64,000 nucleotides of DNA from Paludifilum halophilum (GTDB lineage: Bacteria; Bacillota; Bacilli; Thermoactinomycetales; DSM-45169). The notes beneath the pieces were generated by a model. The model was given only the letters and a program-made list of their open reading frames with translations. It was not told where the DNA came from and searched no databases. The stretch is taken from NCBI RefSeq assembly GCF_002245355.1, contig NZ_NOWF01000009.1, positions 62,001 through 126,000 on the forward strand, read 5' to 3'. The position numbers were made by a program, and so were the translations under genes. This document shows, one piece after another, positions 25,693-35,155 of this stretch (position 1 is its first letter; each line of letters starts with the position of its first letter).

Positions 25693-26955
25693 TTATGAGC
25701 CCGATCCCCCTTTGCTTTTCGGCAGGCAAACGCAAAATACCGTTCTTCCGGGCCGGCTTTCCAGAAGGGTTAAATCACCTTCCATGGCATGAGCCAGCAT
25801 TTTACTGAACGCCAGACCAATCCCCAAGCCCCGGTTTTTGTATTTTTTGTTCTCGCCTCGAAAAAAGCGTTCAAAAATAAATGGCTTGTCTTTTTCCGAA
25901 ATTCCTTTCCCATTATCTTCCACCCATAAGAAGACCTTTTCTTCGCTCTGCTTCAGCCTTACATCAATGCGGCCGTCTTCTTTTGGAATGGCAGCCAGTG
26001 CATTCGTCAATAAATTTGTTATGATTTGCTGGAACCGCTGAAGATCGATTTTTACCCGGGTATCTGGTGCTTCCTTCACGATATGAATCGTTCCTTCTGT
26101 TCCGTGGATCCTATTGAAATGATGATAGGATCGGAAACCACTTCATAAAAAGAGTGAGTGTCTACTTCGAGGGGAACACCTTTTGCAGAAAAAGAATTCA
26201 GCTCCAATAGGTCCGTAACCATGGTTTGTAAGCGTTCCGTCTCCTCTAGAGCCGTTTCTACAAATGAATCAGCTTCTTTGTTTGAGACCACACCGTCTTT
26301 TACTGCCCGAAGAAGTCCGCTAATGGAAGTCACAGACGTTTTCAGCTCATGTGTGACACCTGCTAAAAGCTCTGTCCTCAACTTTTCCAAATGCTCAAGG
26401 CGATCAGCCATCGTCTGAAATGACTGAACTAAATCGTTCACTTCCCTCTGCGGCTTCTCTGGCGGCAATGAAATCTCATAATTCCCTTCCTCAATCTGCT
26501 TGGCCGCTTTAGCAACCTGAACGACAGGTCTCGATAAGGTTTTCGTCAGAAAGTACATGGCCCCCCAGCCAAAAAGCGCGAGTGTCGATATGAAGATAAT
26601 CAGCAATCGGTATGCTTGCTTGGGTACAGCCAGCCCGATATCTCAGGACAACGTATCCTAAAGTGTTTCCATCAGCCACCACAGCCTTGGAAACGCCAAT
26701 ATAATGTTTTCCACTCTCCTCCTTCTCAAATCGCCGATACCCTTCCTCGTCCTTTAGAAAAGACAAGGTGAATGGCAGTTCAGGCGCATTTACCGATGAC
26801 CGGGAAATGATATCACCATCTCGGTTCAGTTGATACATATAATGCTCACCGGGTGGAGAAACCGGTTTTTTTGAAAAAGGAAACGGGAATCTTTGATTGA
26901 ACTCATTTCTTTCTCCATTGATATAATTGGCTACCACTTCAGCAATGTTATGCAT
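25693..26955 (-). pseudogene. Sensor histidine kinase, 5'-truncated and frameshifted
   Basis: Three overlapping reading frames together encode most of a membrane sensor kinase. An extracellular domain starts MHNIAEVVANYINGE. A membrane helix (LLIIFISTLALFGWGAMYF) and HAMP follow, then HisKA with the phospho-acceptor in THELKTSVTS, and an ATPase domain with NLLTNALAAI, DNGKGIS and GLGIGLAFSKML. One frameshift lies near 26640 (after GYVVLRY) and another near 26100. The N-terminal membrane helix is missing because the IS200/IS605 element begins directly upstream. No response regulator gene adjoins it. The gene is dead unless the shifts are sequencing errors, and the 5' loss would remain even then. 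Confidence 0.85.
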
Positions 26956-27122
26956 GTTATATCTTTGCGAGCGAGAAAACCCCTAGCTTCAGCTATGGGG
27001 ATGAGAGCGAGCGTCAGGCGAGGGAGGGGGTTGGTTTTCCTCTTTTTACTCTCTTTTTTTGCGCCTGTTTAACTAGATATCTTGAATCTATCTAATGTTC
27101 GTTGTAAAATTGGCAATAGGTG

Positions 27123-27524
27123 ATGAATTTGAGAACGGTTCAAAGTAATCGAAATGTCGTGTACGACTGCAAGTATCATGTTGTTTTTTGTCCCAAGTAT
27201 CGACGAAAAGTGCTGGTTTCGCCTGTAAGTGATCGGCTGAAAGAGCTGTTCGTAGAAAAAGCAAGAGAGCTGGAAGTTACGATTTCCCGTATGGAAATCA
27301 TGCCCGATCATGTGCATTTATTCATACAATGTGACCCTCAATTTGGCATACACAAGGCAGTCAAGCATCTCAAAGGGTACACATCGCGAGTCCTTAGACA
27401 GGAATTTCCGCATTTGAAATCACGAATCCCATCCCTTTGGACAAACTCCTATTTTGTTGCAACCGTTGGAACGGTCACCCTGGAAGTGATCAAGCAGTAC
27501 ATGGAGACTCAAACAAGGAGGTGA
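27123..27524 (+). CDS. tnpA: IS200/IS605 transposase TnpA (Y1 HUH enzyme)
   Basis: The 133-residue protein has the HUH metal-binding motif PDHVHLFIQ near residue 60 and the catalytic tyrosine in VIKQYMETQ near the C-terminus, with the usual start [19 protein letters not shown]. TnpA cuts and rejoins single-stranded ends. No frameshift or missing key residue is seen, so it could be active. The start is ATG at 27123 or GTG at 27120. Confidence 0.93.
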   Translation: MNLRTVQSNRNVVYDCKYHVVFCPKYRRKVLVSPVSDRLKELFVEKARELEVTISRMEIMPDHVHLFIQCDPQFGIHKAVKHLKGYTSRVLRQEFPHLKSRIPSLWTNSYFVATVGTVTLEVIKQYMETQTRR

Positions 27525-27528
27525 ACCC

Positions 27529-28132
27529 ATGCACAAGGCATTTCAGTTTCGTTTGTACCCAACCAAAGAACAAGCGACTCTCATCAACCAATCCATTGGT
27601 TGCAGCCGGTTCATATTTAAATCCTTTCAGAAAATACGAAAAGGAATGGGCTCACTGGCAAAGAATCCTGTCCCGCCGTCAAAAAGGCGGTTCCAATTGG
27701 CACAAAGCCAGAGTCAAGGTGGCAAAGATTCATAAAAAGATCGTCAACGTAAGGCGTGACTTTCTACATAAGCTGTCCACCAAACTGATTCACGAAAACC
27801 AAGGGATCTGTTTGGAAGACTTGCAAGTCAAAAGCCTGGTAAAGAACCACAAGTTGGCAAAATCCATCACCGATGCGTCATGGTCTGAGTTTGCCGCCAT
27901 GTTGGAGTATAAGGCTACATGGTTTGGAAGAACCCTTGTCAAAGTCGGCAGAACTTTTCCTTCCAGCCAACTCTGTTCCTGCTGCGGGAATAGAAACAGA
28001 GACGTAAAAAATCTGAACCTGAGATATTGGACATGCCCAGAATGTGGTGTTCATCACGATCGGGACATCAACGCCGCCAAAAACATTCTGCAAGAAGGTT
28101 TAAGAGTCATCGCCGTGGGGCTCACGGTTTGA
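27529..28132 (+). pseudogene. tnpB: TnpB with large internal deletion
   Basis: The N-terminus ([19 protein letters not shown] ... GCSRFIF) is in one frame. It jumps near 27620 into another frame that encodes the C-terminal third, [20 protein letters not shown] onward. Roughly half of the usual 370-400 residues are gone, including the first RuvC aspartate. What remains has the RuvC-II glutamate in ICLEDL, the zinc finger CSCCG...CPECG and the RuvC-III aspartate in [11 protein letters not shown]. It cannot be an active RNA-guided nuclease. The start overlaps the region just after tnpA, as in intact elements. Confidence 0.9.
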
Positions 28133-28200
28133 GCTTGGTCCATTTCTCCCGGTTGCGGGAGATTACCCAAGAATCCCCTGCCTTTAGGCATGGGGAGTGG

Positions 28201-28893
28201 TCAATGAACGTAATCTCCGTTGTAGCTAATTAAAATCGCATTTTCAACGCCTTTAATCGCGGAAACGTTATTTACAAAACTCGGTTCCGCGCCTTTTAAA
28301 CGAACTTCAAATGTAACTTCGATTTCTTCCGCTGTTACGGATTTTTGCTTCACATCAAAACGGTTGACTGCATTTTTTAACTTCTCATAAATCACTTTCT
28401 CCGTTTCATCCCCTTTGAAATTGACAACCAATAAGTACGGCGTCTCGAAACTGGATTTTTTCATAAAAATGAACAGCACGATTCCGATAAGGATCGAACC
28501 AAGAATGGCGAGCGAATAGAATCCAGCACCCGTTACAATACCCGCAGCCAGAGCCCAGAATAAAAAGATCAAATCCGTAGGATCTTTAATCGGCGTTCGG
28601 AAACGGACAATCGACAAGGCCCCGACCATACCGAGGGATAAGACAAGGTTTGATCCAATCGCCATGATGACAAGCGACGTAATCATCGCTAGACCGACGA
28701 GCGTAATGTTAAAGTTCTTTGAATAAAGAACCCCGCTGAAAACACGCTTATACAATGTATAAATGAAAAGACCTAACAAAAATGATATCGACAGGGTAAT
28801 CCCGATTTGTATCAGAGAAATGTCCGAATTGAAATTTGAAAGCACGTCTGTATTCAAGATATCCGACCAGTTGATGGGATTGTTCTCTTGCAT
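28201..28893 (-). CDS. DUF4956 membrane protein
   Basis: The 230-residue protein has three to four membrane helices, the conserved block LSLGMVGALSIVRFRTPIKDP near residue 90, and a soluble C-terminal domain ending ISYNGDYVH. DUF4956 proteins are usually encoded with a VTC-domain polyphosphate polymerase, and often with a CotH-like kinase, and are thought to form a membrane partner of the polymerase. Here the VTC gene directly upstream is broken. The stop codon TGA at 28203-28201 is made at the junction with the IS element, so the last residues may differ from the original protein. The frame itself is intact. Confidence 0.85.
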   Translation of the reverse strand: MQENNPINWSDILNTDVLSNFNSDISLIQIGITLSISFLLGLFIYTLYKRVFSGVLYSKNFNITLVGLAMITSLVIMAIGSNLVLSLGMVGALSIVRFRTPIKDPTDLIFLFWALAAGIVTGAGFYSLAILGSILIGIVLFIFMKKSSFETPYLLVVNFKGDETEKVIYEKLKNAVNRFDVKQKSVTAEEIEVTFEVRLKGAEPSFVNNVSAIKGVENAILISYNGDYVH

Positions 28894-29605
28894 TTATTGA
28901 TCCTCCCAAGCATTCGCTTTGATATATTTTCTGCAGATCGTATACTTAGAAGCCGCCTGTCGCTGTAACCCATTCAGCTGTAGGGCATCGCGGATATAAT
29001 TGGGAATATACTCATCGTACTTGACTTCAAGGATATAAAAAGGTTCGTCTAAAGCTTGAACCGGCTGAAGCTCTGGATCAAAAGGATCCACTTGGTTCAA
29101 ACCTGTCCGCAAATCTTTATCAAACGTTATTCTGACATTTCCAGTCCTGGCCACAAACGCTTCCCTCATATAGTCCACGATGACTTTCGTCGCAACATTC
29201 GGTTTTTCATTTCATAATGGACTTCCTGTAAAAGAGGCGAATCCGCATATTCAAGCACGGTATAATCGTTAACCAATAGCCGGTCCAATGTATCCCTTGA
29301 AATGGCTGCTTTTTCTTTGGCAATCAAGGTATTGCGTTTTATTTTTTTTCAAGATGAATGACAGAATCGCTTTTGTTGTACAGACGAGCCCTGTATTTAT
29401 GTCGGTTTTCGATGCCTGCTTGCTTTTCTTGCAAAGCTTTATTGAAAAGATCATCAAAATAAACACTGCGTATGTGGTATTCGCCGCTCTCGTCGGTATG
29501 TGGATCACGCTTCAAAAGAAAGCGCAAGCGATGGCGAATTAAATAGTATTGGTGGTAATTGACATAAAATTTTAGTTCATGGCGGAACCTTAATTTCTTC
29601 CGCAA
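28894..29605 (-). pseudogene. VTC-domain polyphosphate polymerase, two frameshifts
   Basis: The gene starts with TTG at 29605 after AAAGGAGGG. Its first segment (FRHELKFYVN, then GEYHIRSVYFDDLFN, KYRARLYN and HLEKK) is a typical VTC N-terminus. At an eight-A run near 29345 the frame shifts into LIAKEKAAISRDTLDRLL. Near 29200 it shifts again into VIVDYMREAFVARTGNVRITFD and runs to a normal end at FYILEVKYDEYIP ... YTICRKYI. VTC domains make polyphosphate from ATP. Joined, the three parts give a near-complete protein, so the damage is recent or due to sequencing error in the A run. Confidence 0.85.
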
Positions 29606-29886
29606 TCCCTGATCCCTCCTTTCGTTTGATATAAACTTTACTACAGCTTTGTGTCGAGCATATGTTGAGACAGATTTTTATTTACAAGTACTTAACCTTT
29701 CCTTATAACAGGATTCAAAAAGGAATAATGAAGAGGTCTGGAATTGTCAAAAACACTGCTATCCATGCAACAGATTCACAAGAAGAGATAGGATAAACAG
29801 GGTTTCCCCACCCGAACAACGAATATTTTGAACAGGCCATGAAGCGGCGGAAAAACAAGCGAGGATGGGCTCAAGGGGGTAAATGT

Positions 29887-30444
29887 ATGGATCTGGAATC
29901 CTTATATCTAAAAAATGTTCAAAAAGAGTTTTCCGCTTTGAAACAGAAGGGAGAAAAAACAATCGGGCGGCTTAATGAAGAAGAGCTTTATTGGCGTCCG
30001 ACCCAGTCGTCCAACAGTGTAGCCATCCTGATCCAACACCTGAGCGGAAATATGCAATCCCGGTGGACGGATTTTTTGACAACGGACGGCGAAAAGCCGA
30101 ACCGCCACCGGGATGCCGAGTTTGAAGAAAGCGGCTCGTCCCGCGCCGATCTTCTCCGCATCTGGGAAAGCGGGTGGAAGATCTTTTTGGATACGTTGGA
30201 TCGACTAGAGGAAACCGACCTTCAGCGAACCGTCTATATCCGGGGCGAAGCGCATACAGTGATGGAAGCGATTCATCGTCAACTCTCCCATTACGCGTAT
30301 CACATCGGTCAGATCGTTTATATCGGGAAGCAACTGAAAGGGGAAGAATGGAACAGCCTCAGCATTCCGAAAGGAGAATCGGAAACCTATCTGCGGCAGA
30401 AACTCGCACAATCCCAACCATATCCCCCTTCCCGGCCCCGATAA
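29887..30444 (+). CDS. DinB-superfamily protein (DUF1572-like)
   Basis: The 185-residue product has the four-helix DinB fold features: a helical start MDLESLYLKNVQKEFSAL, ELYWRPTQSSNSVAILIQHL with a first histidine, and HRQLSHYAYHIGQIVYIGK carrying the other metal histidines. Such proteins are metal-binding, possibly thiol-transferase-like, and often stress-linked. ATG at 29887 is preceded by AAGGGGGT at eight bases; the upstream part of the open frame has no signal. The gene lies 29 bases before fdhD in the same direction, so they may share a transcript without obvious functional link. Confidence 0.85.
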   Translation: MDLESLYLKNVQKEFSALKQKGEKTIGRLNEEELYWRPTQSSNSVAILIQHLSGNMQSRWTDFLTTDGEKPNRHRDAEFEESGSSRADLLRIWESGWKIFLDTLDRLEETDLQRTVYIRGEAHTVMEAIHRQLSHYAYHIGQIVYIGKQLKGEEWNSLSIPKGESETYLRQKLAQSQPYPPSRPR

Positions 30445-30473
30445 ACCCGTCCCGACAGCAAAGGAGGCCCTGC

Positions 30474-31328
30474 ATGGAACCATTCATCCGGAAGCGTACC
30501 TCCAAGCGCCGCGTACAACAGGTTCGATCCCATTCGATCCGTATTCGGCAGGATGCACTGGCGGTGGAAGAGCCGATGGAGATCCGGCTCTCCTTTCCCG
30601 AACTGGATGAACCCTTTCCCGTCGCTGTCACCATGCGAACTCCGGGGAACGATTTTGAGCTGGCCGCGGGATTTTTGTTGACGGAGGGCATTCTTTCTTC
30701 AGCGGACGAGGTGCATTCCATCACCTACTGCCGGGACCCGCAAACCGACGGCCGACAACAGTACAATATCGTCAATATACGGCTTCGCCCCGGTATATCC
30801 GTCGATCGGAACCGTCTTCAGCGCCACTTTTTCACAAACTCCAGCTGCGGAGTATGCGGCAAAGCCTCCCTGGATGCGATTCGGATTCAAGGGATCCATC
30901 CGGTCAGCGGGGACTTACTGATCCGCCCATCCGTGATCCATGGACTCGGGGATGCCTTGCGCCGGGAACAGGACATCTTCGATCAGACCGGTGGACTGCA
31001 TGCGGCAGGCTGGTTTGATCCCTCCGGAACACTGATCGCTCTCCGGGAAGATGTCGGACGTCACAATGCTGTGGATAAATTGCTGGGACATGCCTTCCTA
31101 GAGAAAAAAACACCCCTCTCCGACGCGATCCTTATGGTGAGTGGACGCACCAGCTTCGAAATCATGCAAAAAGCGGCAGTCGCCGGAATTCCCGTCGTTT
31201 GTGCGGTATCGGCTCCCACCAGCCTCGCCTGCGACACCGCCCGGGAATTCAATATCACTTTGATCGGGTTCGCCAGGGGGGAACGCTACAATATTTACAC
31301 CGGCAGGCATCGCATCGACAACGGATGA
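30474..31328 (+). CDS. fdhD: Formate dehydrogenase accessory sulfurtransferase FdhD
   Basis: The 284-residue protein has the conserved NDFELAAGFLLTEGI, the cysteine loop SSCGVCGKAS near residue 125, and GGLHAAGWFD, REDVGRHNAVDKLLG, SGRTSFEIMQKA and SAPTSLA. FdhD passes sulfur from the cysteine desulfurase IscS to the molybdenum cofactor of formate dehydrogenase. GGAGG is six bases before the ATG. No formate dehydrogenase or molybdopterin gene lies in the window, so its client enzyme must be elsewhere. Confidence 0.95.
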   Translation: MEPFIRKRTSKRRVQQVRSHSIRIRQDALAVEEPMEIRLSFPELDEPFPVAVTMRTPGNDFELAAGFLLTEGILSSADEVHSITYCRDPQTDGRQQYNIVNIRLRPGISVDRNRLQRHFFTNSSCGVCGKASLDAIRIQGIHPVSGDLLIRPSVIHGLGDALRREQDIFDQTGGLHAAGWFDPSGTLIALREDVGRHNAVDKLLGHAFLEKKTPLSDAILMVSGRTSFEIMQKAAVAGIPVVCAVSAPTSLACDTAREFNITLIGFARGERYNIYTGRHRIDNG

Positions 31329-31379
31329 AACCTAAGACCGACCAAAAAAGTGCGATCCCGGTTATAGGAAAACGATTAC

Positions 31380-31411
31380 ACCGCTTCGGAACGCCTTCCG
31401 GCGCGGTTTTT
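31380..31411 (+). terminator. Terminator of fdhD
   Basis: A two-part stem, outer ACCGC/GCGGT and inner CGGAA/TTCCG around CGCC, ends in TTTTT, 52 bases past the stop codon. Confidence 0.7.
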
Positions 31412-31576
31412 CTGTAACGGAACTTTTAACTTTTCTGCAATGACTTCCATCCAACAACGAAGTATCATGGATCGAGTGAAGGATGCGATCCGCTTTCTAT
31501 GAAATACCGGTTCGATCTTTGATCAACCGAAATTATAATGAAAGAAGAGGCATCACTCAATTCGGAGGAAATATCC

Positions 31577-32950
31577 ATGAAATCGATCAGAGGACGGGCC
31601 CTTTTATCTGTCATCTGTCTGATCCTGGCAGCGGGATGCGGAACCCTTCCGGATCCCACCACGCTTTTGAAGAAACCGTCCATGCAGTCAAAACAACAAG
31701 CCATGCACCAGGCGGTTACCCAGTTCCTGCCTCAGGAAGCCAAGCTGATCGTGCCCTCCGGCCCGGCGGATATCAGTGCCTTGCAAGAAAAGGATCTGGA
31801 CGGGGATGGACAGCAAGAAATTATCGCTTTCTACCAAAAAGAAACCTTCGATTACGAGTCTTATGCGATGATCTTAAAGAAAAAAAAGGGCGGCTGGACA
31901 CTGTTGACAACGATCGGCGGAGTCGGAAAAAAAGTGAATTACGCCGATTTTCGCGATCTCAACGGGGACGGAACACCCGAGTTTCTATTCGGACTGGGGG
32001 ATGATGAATCCACCCAGCGGGAGTTGGAAGTATACACGCTGAAAAACGGCGTTACAAAAAATTTGATGAGTCGACCCTACACAGAACTGGCCGTGGATGA
32101 TCTGGATCGGGACCGGAAATCCGAAATCATCCTGCTGATCCATGATCGGGAGAAAATGAAGGCCCGGGCCGAACTGTATACGTTCCAAAGCGGGCGGCTC
32201 CGGCAAACGGATACGTTAGCGATGGAGGGGGGCATTAACGGTTATCTGCAAGTAACCACCGGGCGAGCCCGTCAAAAACAAAGAGGGGTTTTCCTGGATA
32301 TCGGAGTCGGCGCCCATTCCTCCTATACCGCTCTGTTGATCCTGGAAAAAGGCAAGTTGAAAAACGTCTTTGCCCCTGACCGGCCGGAAGGAACCGAAAG
32401 AATCACCTTCCGAGCGACCGGCGAGCTCAGCCGGGATATCAATGGGGACGGAATCGTGGAAGTTCCTTTGCTGCAACAGCCGAAGGGGACCGACCATCTC
32501 CCGCTGTCAGAGGTGCCCTGGATCACTTCCTGGTACCAGTGGGACGGAGGAAAAAAACTGAATCGACTCTTTCAAAACTACATCGATTATCGTGCAGGGT
32601 TTTCCTTTCGTTTTCCTGAAAGTTGGTCAGACCATGTGAGCATCCGCAGGAAAGAATCCGAAGGGAAAGGCTCGGTTCGATTCGATTTTATCGGAGACAA
32701 CCGTCGGACAACGCTTCTCACCATCCGTTACATACCCAAAACCCAGTGGGAAGAAAGGGAAAATGATCCGCAGAGTCAAAAAGGGAAAGGTGTTTTGTTA
32801 AAGGAAAAGGGCGGTCAAGTATTTTTGGCTGAATTCCCGCAAGAAGAACCCCGATTATCCTCCCGAGTTCTTCAGGAGTATCAAAAACGGCGAGTCACCC
32901 GGGAGGAAGTGAAACAACGCTTTTCCATCGTTGTTTCTCCCACACCATGA
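31577..32950 (+). CDS. Lipoprotein with VCBS/FG-GAP-like repeats
   Basis: The 457-residue protein starts with a lipoprotein signal (LILAAGCG). It contains at least three calcium-loop-like segments characteristic of VCBS/FG-GAP repeats: KDLDGDGQQEI, RDLNGDGTPEF and RDINGDGIVEV; a weaker DDLDRDRKSEI also fits. The C-terminal 120 residues (AGFSFRFPESWSDHV onward) look like a separate beta domain. It should be tethered outside the membrane. ATG at 31577 has GGAGG eight bases upstream. The response regulator gene begins 22 bases after its stop, so it may be a sensor accessory or target of that two-component system. The exact role is unknown. Confidence 0.82.
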   Translation: MKSIRGRALLSVICLILAAGCGTLPDPTTLLKKPSMQSKQQAMHQAVTQFLPQEAKLIVPSGPADISALQEKDLDGDGQQEIIAFYQKETFDYESYAMILKKKKGGWTLLTTIGGVGKKVNYADFRDLNGDGTPEFLFGLGDDESTQRELEVYTLKNGVTKNLMSRPYTELAVDDLDRDRKSEIILLIHDREKMKARAELYTFQSGRLRQTDTLAMEGGINGYLQVTTGRARQKQRGVFLDIGVGAHSSYTALLILEKGKLKNVFAPDRPEGTERITFRATGELSRDINGDGIVEVPLLQQPKGTDHLPLSEVPWITSWYQWDGGKKLNRLFQNYIDYRAGFSFRFPESWSDHVSIRRKESEGKGSVRFDFIGDNRRTTLLTIRYIPKTQWEERENDPQSQKGKGVLLKEKGGQVFLAEFPQEEPRLSSRVLQEYQKRRVTREEVKQRFSIVVSPTP

Positions 32951-32972
32951 TCAGAAAGGAGGAGGGCGGGGA

Positions 32973-33692
32973 ATGGCTAAAGTGCTGTTGTTGGAAGATG
33001 AGGAAGGCATCCGGAGTTTTGTCCGAATCAACCTGAAACGTCAAGGCTACGAAGTGATCGAGACTGCCACAGGGGAAGAAGCCCTCGACATCGCCGACAG
33101 GGAACCGGGAATCTCCCTGGCCATCCTTGATGTGATGCTTCCGGGGATGAACGGATACGAAGTTTGCCGAGCGCTTCGCGAGCGGGATCCCCGTATGGGA
33201 ATACTCATGCTGACAGCCAAAGGACAGGACCGGGACAAAGTGCACGGATTCGACAGCGGAGCGGATGATTACGTAGCCAAACCCTTCAGCACCACTGAAT
33301 TGGTGGCGCGGTTGAAAGCTCTAAACCGGCGGGTCAGCCTCGACCAGGCATCCTCCGAACCGTCGGTTCTCCGATTGCCGCCGTTTTCGCTTTTCATCCA
33401 CCAACGCCAGCTGTATAAAAACGACTGTGAAATCGACTTGACTCCCAAAGAATTTTCCATTATCCAGCTGTTGATGGAAAAGACCGATACAGCAGTTAGC
33501 CGCGACGAGATTCTCAATGCCGTCTGGGGCAAAAATTACATCGGCGATCTAAAAACCGTCGATATCCATATTCGCCGGATTCGAAAAAAAGTGGAGGATG
33601 ACGCTTCCAATCCCATCCACATTCGAACGGTTTGGGGACACGGGTATATGTGGATTCGGAATGCGGAAGACAGCGATGAAAAAGGGAATTAA
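32973..33692 (+). CDS. OmpR/PhoB-type response regulator
   Basis: The 239-residue protein has an N-terminal receiver with phospho-acceptor Asp53 (LAILDVMLPG), the acidic pair EDE at 8-10 and lysine in DDYVAKPFS. The C-terminal winged-helix domain has LTPKEFSIIQLLM and TVDIHIRRIRKKV. GGAGG precedes the ATG. It overlaps the kinase start by 17 bases, which implies a cognate pair. It most likely activates or represses genes for envelope functions; no target can be named from sequence. Confidence 0.93.
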   Translation: MAKVLLLEDEEGIRSFVRINLKRQGYEVIETATGEEALDIADREPGISLAILDVMLPGMNGYEVCRALRERDPRMGILMLTAKGQDRDKVHGFDSGADDYVAKPFSTTELVARLKALNRRVSLDQASSEPSVLRLPPFSLFIHQRQLYKNDCEIDLTPKEFSIIQLLMEKTDTAVSRDEILNAVWGKNYIGDLKTVDIHIRRIRKKVEDDASNPIHIRTVWGHGYMWIRNAEDSDEKGN

Positions 33693-35085
33693 ATACCGGC
33701 TGGTCGTCAACTTCGGAATTATTATCTGTCTGATCGTGATCGTCTTCGAGATGCTATTCCTAATATCCGTCCAAAAGTACTATTACGGAAACGCTTCAGA
33801 AACTCTGAACCGACAGGCGCAGATGGCCGCCTCTTATTATAACCGGTACGCCGCTTTTCCCTCCTTAAAAGAAAAAGCCCGGTATATCTTTGAAAACCGG
33901 GTGGGTGACAAGTTCAGTTTTGTGGAAGTGATTGACCGCCAACGAAACGTCCTATTAAATTCCTATGGTTTTTCCGGCGGCGTTCACGAGAACACACCGG
34001 ATATTTCCGCCGCTTTTAAGGGAGAAGTCCACGTTTGGCGCGGAAAAGACCCCGAAACCGGGGAAAGCATCATCGCTGTTTCCCGTCCACTAAAAACCGA
34101 AGACCGGATTATCGGTGTTTTGCGGTATGCGGTTTCCGCCGAACAACTGGACTCCACTGTCGCCCGCATCACGGCAATCGCCCTGATCACCGGAGGATTG
34201 GTGATTGCTGTTTCTTTCGCATTGAGCCACGTACTCGCCAAAAGAATGGTGCAACCGATCAAAGAATTGACCGCAGTCGCCGAACAAATGGCCAGAGGAA
34301 ACTTTCAAGCGAAGGCATCACGGGTTCGCGATGATGAAATCGGCATCCTGGCCGATACGTTTAATTATATGTCGCGGGAGATCGCAAAGACAGAGGAATT
34401 GAAAAACGATTTTATCTCCTCCGTCTCCCATGAACTCCGGACTCCGCTGACATCGATCAAGGGATGGGGAGAAACCCTTCTTTCCGGGGATCTGAATGAC
34501 CGTGAAGAGCTTCAGTCCGGATTGTCCGTCATTTCCCGGGAAACCGAACGGCTGACCGAACTGGTCGAAGACCTTCTCGATTTTTCCAAACTACAATCGA
34601 GGAAAATGAACCTCCGGATGGAGCGACTAGATCTTAATCGCGTGGTCGAAGACGTTCGGGAACAGTTCAGTTTTAAAAACGAGGAAAAGGCGATCCGCCT
34701 CACGGTCCGTCGAGAAGAAGAACCCTTGGAGATAGAAGGGGACTCCGACCGGATCACACAGGTGCTGGTCAATTTGGTGCACAACGCCATAAAATATACC
34801 CCAAGTGGAGGAAAAGTGGAAATCACCACCCGTCGCCGAAAAGAAGAAGCCTGTGTGGAAGTGGACGACACCGGAATGGGCATCCCTTCGGAGGAGCTCT
34901 CCCGAATCACCGAAAAATTTTATAAGGGCAAATCGAATCAGTCAGGCAGCGGCTTGGGATTGTCCATATCCAAAGAGATTGTACAACTTCACGGAGGACG
35001 ATTGGACATATGGAGCGATCCGGGAACCGGCACCCGGGTAACGGTTCGGTTTCCGCTGGGACCAAAGGGGGAAAGATCCGCCTGA
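33676..35085 (+). CDS. Membrane sensor histidine kinase, partner of the upstream regulator
   Basis: The 469-residue kinase has a first membrane helix at about residues 10-31, an extracellular domain of roughly 130 residues and a second helix near 166-188. HAMP follows (RMVQPIKELTAVAEQMARGN), then HisKA with His252 in SSVSHELRTPLTS, and an ATPase domain with NLVHNAIKYTPSGG, DDTGMGIP and GSGLGLSISKEI. All catalytic motifs are intact, unlike the degraded kinase at 25.7 kb. The ligand is unknown. A strong terminator closes the three-gene unit. Confidence 0.93.
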   Translation: MKKGIKYRLVVNFGIIICLIVIVFEMLFLISVQKYYYGNASETLNRQAQMAASYYNRYAAFPSLKEKARYIFENRVGDKFSFVEVIDRQRNVLLNSYGFSGGVHENTPDISAAFKGEVHVWRGKDPETGESIIAVSRPLKTEDRIIGVLRYAVSAEQLDSTVARITAIALITGGLVIAVSFALSHVLAKRMVQPIKELTAVAEQMARGNFQAKASRVRDDEIGILADTFNYMSREIAKTEELKNDFISSVSHELRTPLTSIKGWGETLLSGDLNDREELQSGLSVISRETERLTELVEDLLDFSKLQSRKMNLRMERLDLNRVVEDVREQFSFKNEEKAIRLTVRREEEPLEIEGDSDRITQVLVNLVHNAIKYTPSGGKVEITTRRRKEEACVEVDDTGMGIPSEELSRITEKFYKGKSNQSGSGLGLSISKEIVQLHGGRLDIWSDPGTGTRVTVRFPLGPKGERSA

Positions 35086-35088
35086 TCC

Positions 35089-35136
35089 AAAAAGCCCGCT
35101 TCCGCCGAGATCCGGGGAAGACGGGCTTTTGTTTTC
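35089..35136 (+). terminator. Terminator of the two-component operon
   Basis: AAAAAGCCCG at 35089-35098 pairs with CGGGCTTTT at 35122-35130, with CTTCC/GGAAG inside. A T-rich tail follows. Confidence 0.8.
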
Positions 35137-35155
35137 GGTGATAGACAGGCGGCGG

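Larger units (their letters stand above)
26962..28200 (+). mobile_element. IS200/IS605-family insertion sequence
   Basis: The element has tnpA and tnpB in the same direction and subterminal hairpins instead of inverted ends: CCCCTAGC/GCTATGGGG at 26980-27000 on the left and CCCCTGCC/GGCATGGGG at 28175-28195 on the right. The two hairpins resemble each other, as expected for TnpA recognition of single-stranded ends. Exact cleavage sites are not certain; the right end probably finishes at GGTCA around 28203. It separates a truncated kinase gene from a DUF4956 gene. Confidence 0.88.
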
